Assembly: GCF_000426565.1 (NCBI RefSeq)
Contig: NZ_KE384540.1
Coordinates: 62,001 to 126,000 of the forward strand
DNA from: Segatella albensis DSM 11370 = JCM 12258
Lineage (GTDB): Bacteria; Bacteroidota; Bacteroidia; Bacteroidales; Bacteroidaceae
Length of the DNA stretch: 64,000 nucleotides
Direction: 5' to 3'
Shown: positions 61,556-64,000 of the stretch, piece by piece
Numbering within the stretch: the first letter of the stretch is position 1
Layout: the number at the start of each line of letters is the position of its first letter
Position numbers and translations under genes: made by a program
Notes under the pieces: model-generated
What the model was told of the DNA's origin: nothing
The model's database searches: none
Seen by the model: only the letters and a program-made list of their open reading frames with translations

Positions 61556-64000
61556 TTATGGTATATTTTTCATAACCTCCAGCAATTTGTCGTAACTGCT
61601 CACCTCGTGGTAGCGGACATTACTTGTTGATAGTTCGTTGAAGAGTTTTTTCGCACAGTCTATTTTAGCCTTTTCTACACCCTTCAACTGCATGGAGTCC
61701 ATCGAACCTTTAGTCTCAGCGATAAAGAATATGTGTTTAATACCCATATTATCGTTGAAGGCTATAGCCCAGTCAGGTGCGTAATTACCTACTGGTGTCG
61801 GAATTTGGAAAGTGCGTGGCAATTTGGCATATACACAAACCTCATCAGCTTTATCAAGGTCTTCTGCAAAGTCGCGTTCCCCCTTACTATCAGAGAATAC
61901 ATAGTCCAAGATATGCTTCTTGGCAGGATATGCTTTATCTACCGATTGTCGGCTCTTCTCCTGTGTAAAGATATCGGTGTCGTAAGTGTCTGCCGTAAGG
62001 TTGTAAGTAATGTGCTCCACTATCATCGTGGCTTTTTGCTCTTTGATGAGTTTTACGACCTTGCGGATAAATTCCTCAGGATTGTTCTTGAACAATAGCA
62101 GACGTGCCGGCAAGATACCCTTTAAGATTCTTACAACCGTTCTTCGGGTGAGCGTCGCACCACGGGCGATGTCTCCCACTAAGTCGTATGAAACCGTAGA
62201 AGTGCAAACCTCTTGCATCTCTTGATGACGTGTATGTTGGTCACCATCGAAATCCATTCCATTTCCCTGTTCGCCTGTTGTTACCACATAACGCAATTGT
62301 GTAACGGTTAAGTCTTTGTTAATGGCAGCGATGGAATTCTTGATAAGTTCTTCGCTGTCGTAGTGGACAGTATAGACATAACGGTGGTTGATTTCTGCCC
62401 AAAGTTTCTTAAACTCTTCTTTCTGAGCATTGGCATTTAGTTTGTCGTTGATAACCTCAGCCTTATCATTAGCATCTTCGATCATACCTTCCATGGCAAC
62501 AGGGTCAAAGATTCCCTGTATCAACTTATGCACTTGTTCTGCTATAGGTTGTAGTTTCTTACCAACTGGAGCAAGTGTTTCTTGCTTCATATCCTCATGG
62601 TAGGATTGCAAGATATTTCCTTTCTCGTCAGTATAGTCGTTTTCAAAAAGATAGTTGACAATAGATGCTGCTTCCATAGCAGAGATGGTATGCAGCTCTT
62701 CGCCCACCTTAAAGGTCTTTCCTTCGAAGTAAGCAATTGTGGCCTGTGTAGGACGTTCACGCAAGGTCTCGCGTGTTTCTTTCTGAAGGTTGTCGACAAA
62801 TGAAGAATAACTTTCGTTTGCAATGACGGTCAATTTGTTGATATCATGAACTCTGTCACCCAACCGTTCAGCATCCATACGATTACCTTGTTGGTCCACA
62901 CAGATACGAAGACCGCGGCCCACCTCTTGACGCTTTGCCGTTGCACTATTGGCATGGCGCAACGTACATATCTGGAACACATTGGGATTGTCCCAGCCTT
63001 CACGCAGTGCCGAGTGAGAGAATATGAAGCGCGTAGGCTCGTCGAAACTTAGCAACCGTTCCTTATCTTTCAGGATTAAGTCGTAAGCGGAAATATCAGA
63101 AGAAAAGGTTTCTCCACGTTTTACCTTACTGTTTATTGCGTGACCTTTCTTGTCAATGGAGAAGTAGCCGTTATGCACTTGTTCCACAGAGAACTTGCGC
63201 AAGTATTTCTGATAGTCATCCTCAAAGAGGGATATGTTCTCATTGAGGTAGCGCATGTATTCCTCCTCAAACATCTTCCAAAGTTGTCCTTTTACCACAT
63301 TGCCTTCCTCGTCATAACTCTTATAGTTCGCTACCTCGTCAATGAAGAAAAGCGAGAGCGTCTTGATGCCTTGGCGGAATAACTCACGCTCTTTCTCAAA
63401 GTGACTTGCCACCGTCTCACGGATTTGTATCTGTTGAATGGTCTTTTCCGACACATCGCCCATAACCTCACCTTTGTGTAGTTTGTCGCCGTTACGGAAA
63501 TAGATGGTGTTGGTATAGGCATTTATCTCAGTTATAACAAACTCCTTATAGGCAGGAAGTTTTGAAGCATCGTAGAGAGAATCGCCTTGTGAGAACTTCA
63601 TGGTCTGTCTGCGAGTGTTGTTGGTCCCCTGCACTTCTATTTCCAGTTTCACCTCTGGTGCCTTGTTCTTCGACAAAATGATGTTGTCAAAGTAGATATA
63701 GGCTTGCGAGCCCAATAGGTTTTGCAGGGTGATACCTTTCACCTGGATCTTCTTCACCAATCGTTGACGATAGGCATCGTAGGCATCAAGTGCATAGATG
63801 CAATTGTGCGATGTCTTGTGAGTTGCAGAATAATTAAGGACAAACAGCGGTTTAAAGTTCTTCAACGCTTTCTGAGTAGCAGCACCCTCCATCTTTTGTG
63901 GTTCATCCATGATAATGATAGGACGGTTTGCTGCTATTACGTCTATTGGGCGTCGGCTTTGGAAGTCGTCGCGTTTCGAATAGATGATACGCGCAGCAGC
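61556..64000 (-). CDS. Type III restriction enzyme Res subunit (partial, 5' end beyond the window)
   Basis: The frame is open to the window edge (815 codons seen). It contains the superfamily 2 helicase Walker B box RPIIIMDEPQKMEG near the edge, motif RFIFSHSALREGWDNPNVFQ and motif VI QEVGRGLRICVDQQGN. A C-terminal PD-(D/E)xK nuclease reads YAPDWAIAF followed by HIFFIAETKGS. This is the layout of type III Res subunits such as EcoP15I Res. The Walker A part and the Mod methyltransferase gene should lie beyond base 64000. Confidence 0.88.
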   Translation of the reverse strand, partial: AAARIIYSKRDDFQSRRPIDVIAANRPIIIMDEPQKMEGAATQKALKNFKPLFVLNYSATHKTSHNCIYALDAYDAYRQRLVKKIQVKGITLQNLLGSQAYIYFDNIILSKNKAPEVKLEIEVQGTNNTRRQTMKFSQGDSLYDASKLPAYKEFVITEINAYTNTIYFRNGDKLHKGEVMGDVSEKTIQQIQIRETVASHFEKERELFRQGIKTLSLFFIDEVANYKSYDEEGNVVKGQLWKMFEEEYMRYLNENISLFEDDYQKYLRKFSVEQVHNGYFSIDKKGHAINSKVKRGETFSSDISAYDLILKDKERLLSFDEPTRFIFSHSALREGWDNPNVFQICTLRHANSATAKRQEVGRGLRICVDQQGNRMDAERLGDRVHDINKLTVIANESYSSFVDNLQKETRETLRERPTQATIAYFEGKTFKVGEELHTISAMEAASIVNYLFENDYTDEKGNILQSYHEDMKQETLAPVGKKLQPIAEQVHKLIQGIFDPVAMEGMIEDANDKAEVINDKLNANAQKEEFKKLWAEINHRYVYTVHYDSEELIKNSIAAINKDLTVTQLRYVVTTGEQGNGMDFDGDQHTRHQEMQEVCTSTVSYDLVGDIARGATLTRRTVVRILKGILPARLLLFKNNPEEFIRKVVKLIKEQKATMIVEHITYNLTADTYDTDIFTQEKSRQSVDKAYPAKKHILDYVFSDSKGERDFAEDLDKADEVCVYAKLPRTFQIPTPVGNYAPDWAIAFNDNMGIKHIFFIAETKGSMDSMQLKGVEKAKIDCAKKLFNELSTSNVRYHEVSSYDKLLEVMKNIP

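Noticed and set aside
1..64000. CRISPR arrays, tRNA/rRNA genes, insertion sequences
   Set aside because: No regularly spaced direct repeats, cloverleaf-like segments, transposase motifs or terminal inverted repeats were recognised when reading the intergenic regions.

Overview
The window looks like a chromosomal segment from a Bacteroidota organism, most likely order Bacteroidales and close to Prevotella/Segatella. The evidence is mixed. Protein families include fused NuoCD, an 11-subunit complex I lacking NuoE/F/G, a UpxY-type NusG paralogue, a type B T9SS sorting domain, and GH57/GT4/GH133 glycogen genes. Nearly every transcription unit also has a Bacteroidota-type -7 box (TAnnTTTG), often with a -33 TTTG 18-20 bases upstream. 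Shine-Dalgarno sequences are almost absent. No tRNA, rRNA, insertion sequence or CRISPR array was recognised.

Bases 1-8 kb: the 3' end of a GAPDH gene and its terminator, miaA overlapping a DAGK-like lipid kinase gene, a convergent Crp/Fnr regulator, and a glycogen operon (debranching enzyme, GT4 glycosyltransferase, GH57 protein). Bases 8-10.2 kb: a DMT permease, then a 650-base gene-poor stretch with three GTTAAC-centred palindromes, then an orphan UpxY antiterminator paralogue. Bases 10.3-21.2 kb are mostly minus strand: lysE-DUF4924-rmlD-prfC, a ROK glucokinase, fmt-ClC channel, and a polyprenyl-phosphate sugar transferase with rmlA. tsaC is divergent from fmt.

Bases 21.4-24.3 kb: an unrecognised protein, a small coiled-coil protein, zapA and rny. 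Bases 24.3-30.5 kb (minus): kdsA-kdsD (KDO synthesis) continuing into a secreted phospholipase-D-like protein and a LuxR regulator with a degenerate receiver, then an MscS channel. Bases 30.6-35.8 kb: a BadF-type sugar kinase, then a minus-strand trio of a compact CcsB-CcsA-like haem lyase, a lipoprotein beta-propeller with one CxxCH haem motif, and a membrane/helical-repeat protein (DUF6057-like). This trio is the most system-like and least understood unit here. Bases 36-47.8 kb: a GPH-type sugar symporter and the complete nuoA-B-CD-H-I-J-K-L-M-N operon.

Bases 47.9-58.3 kb: rubrerythrin, a secreted alpha/beta hydrolase, a domain-minimal exported transpeptidase, uvrA, a T9SS-type small secreted protein, a periplasmic-binding-fold protein, a beta-barrel protein and a POT peptide transporter. 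Bases 58.3-59.1 kb: a decayed esterase C-terminus beside a flavodoxin-family oxidoreductase gene. Bases 59.5-64 kb form the edge of a defence island: a RloA-like ATPase with a RloB-like TOPRIM-type partner (AbiL-like), convergent with a type III restriction Res gene that runs off the window.

Most genes are core housekeeping, envelope and energy functions. The accessory parts are 8.9-10.2 kb, the haem-lipoprotein trio, and 58.3-64 kb. All family calls come from reading motifs by eye, without database searches.
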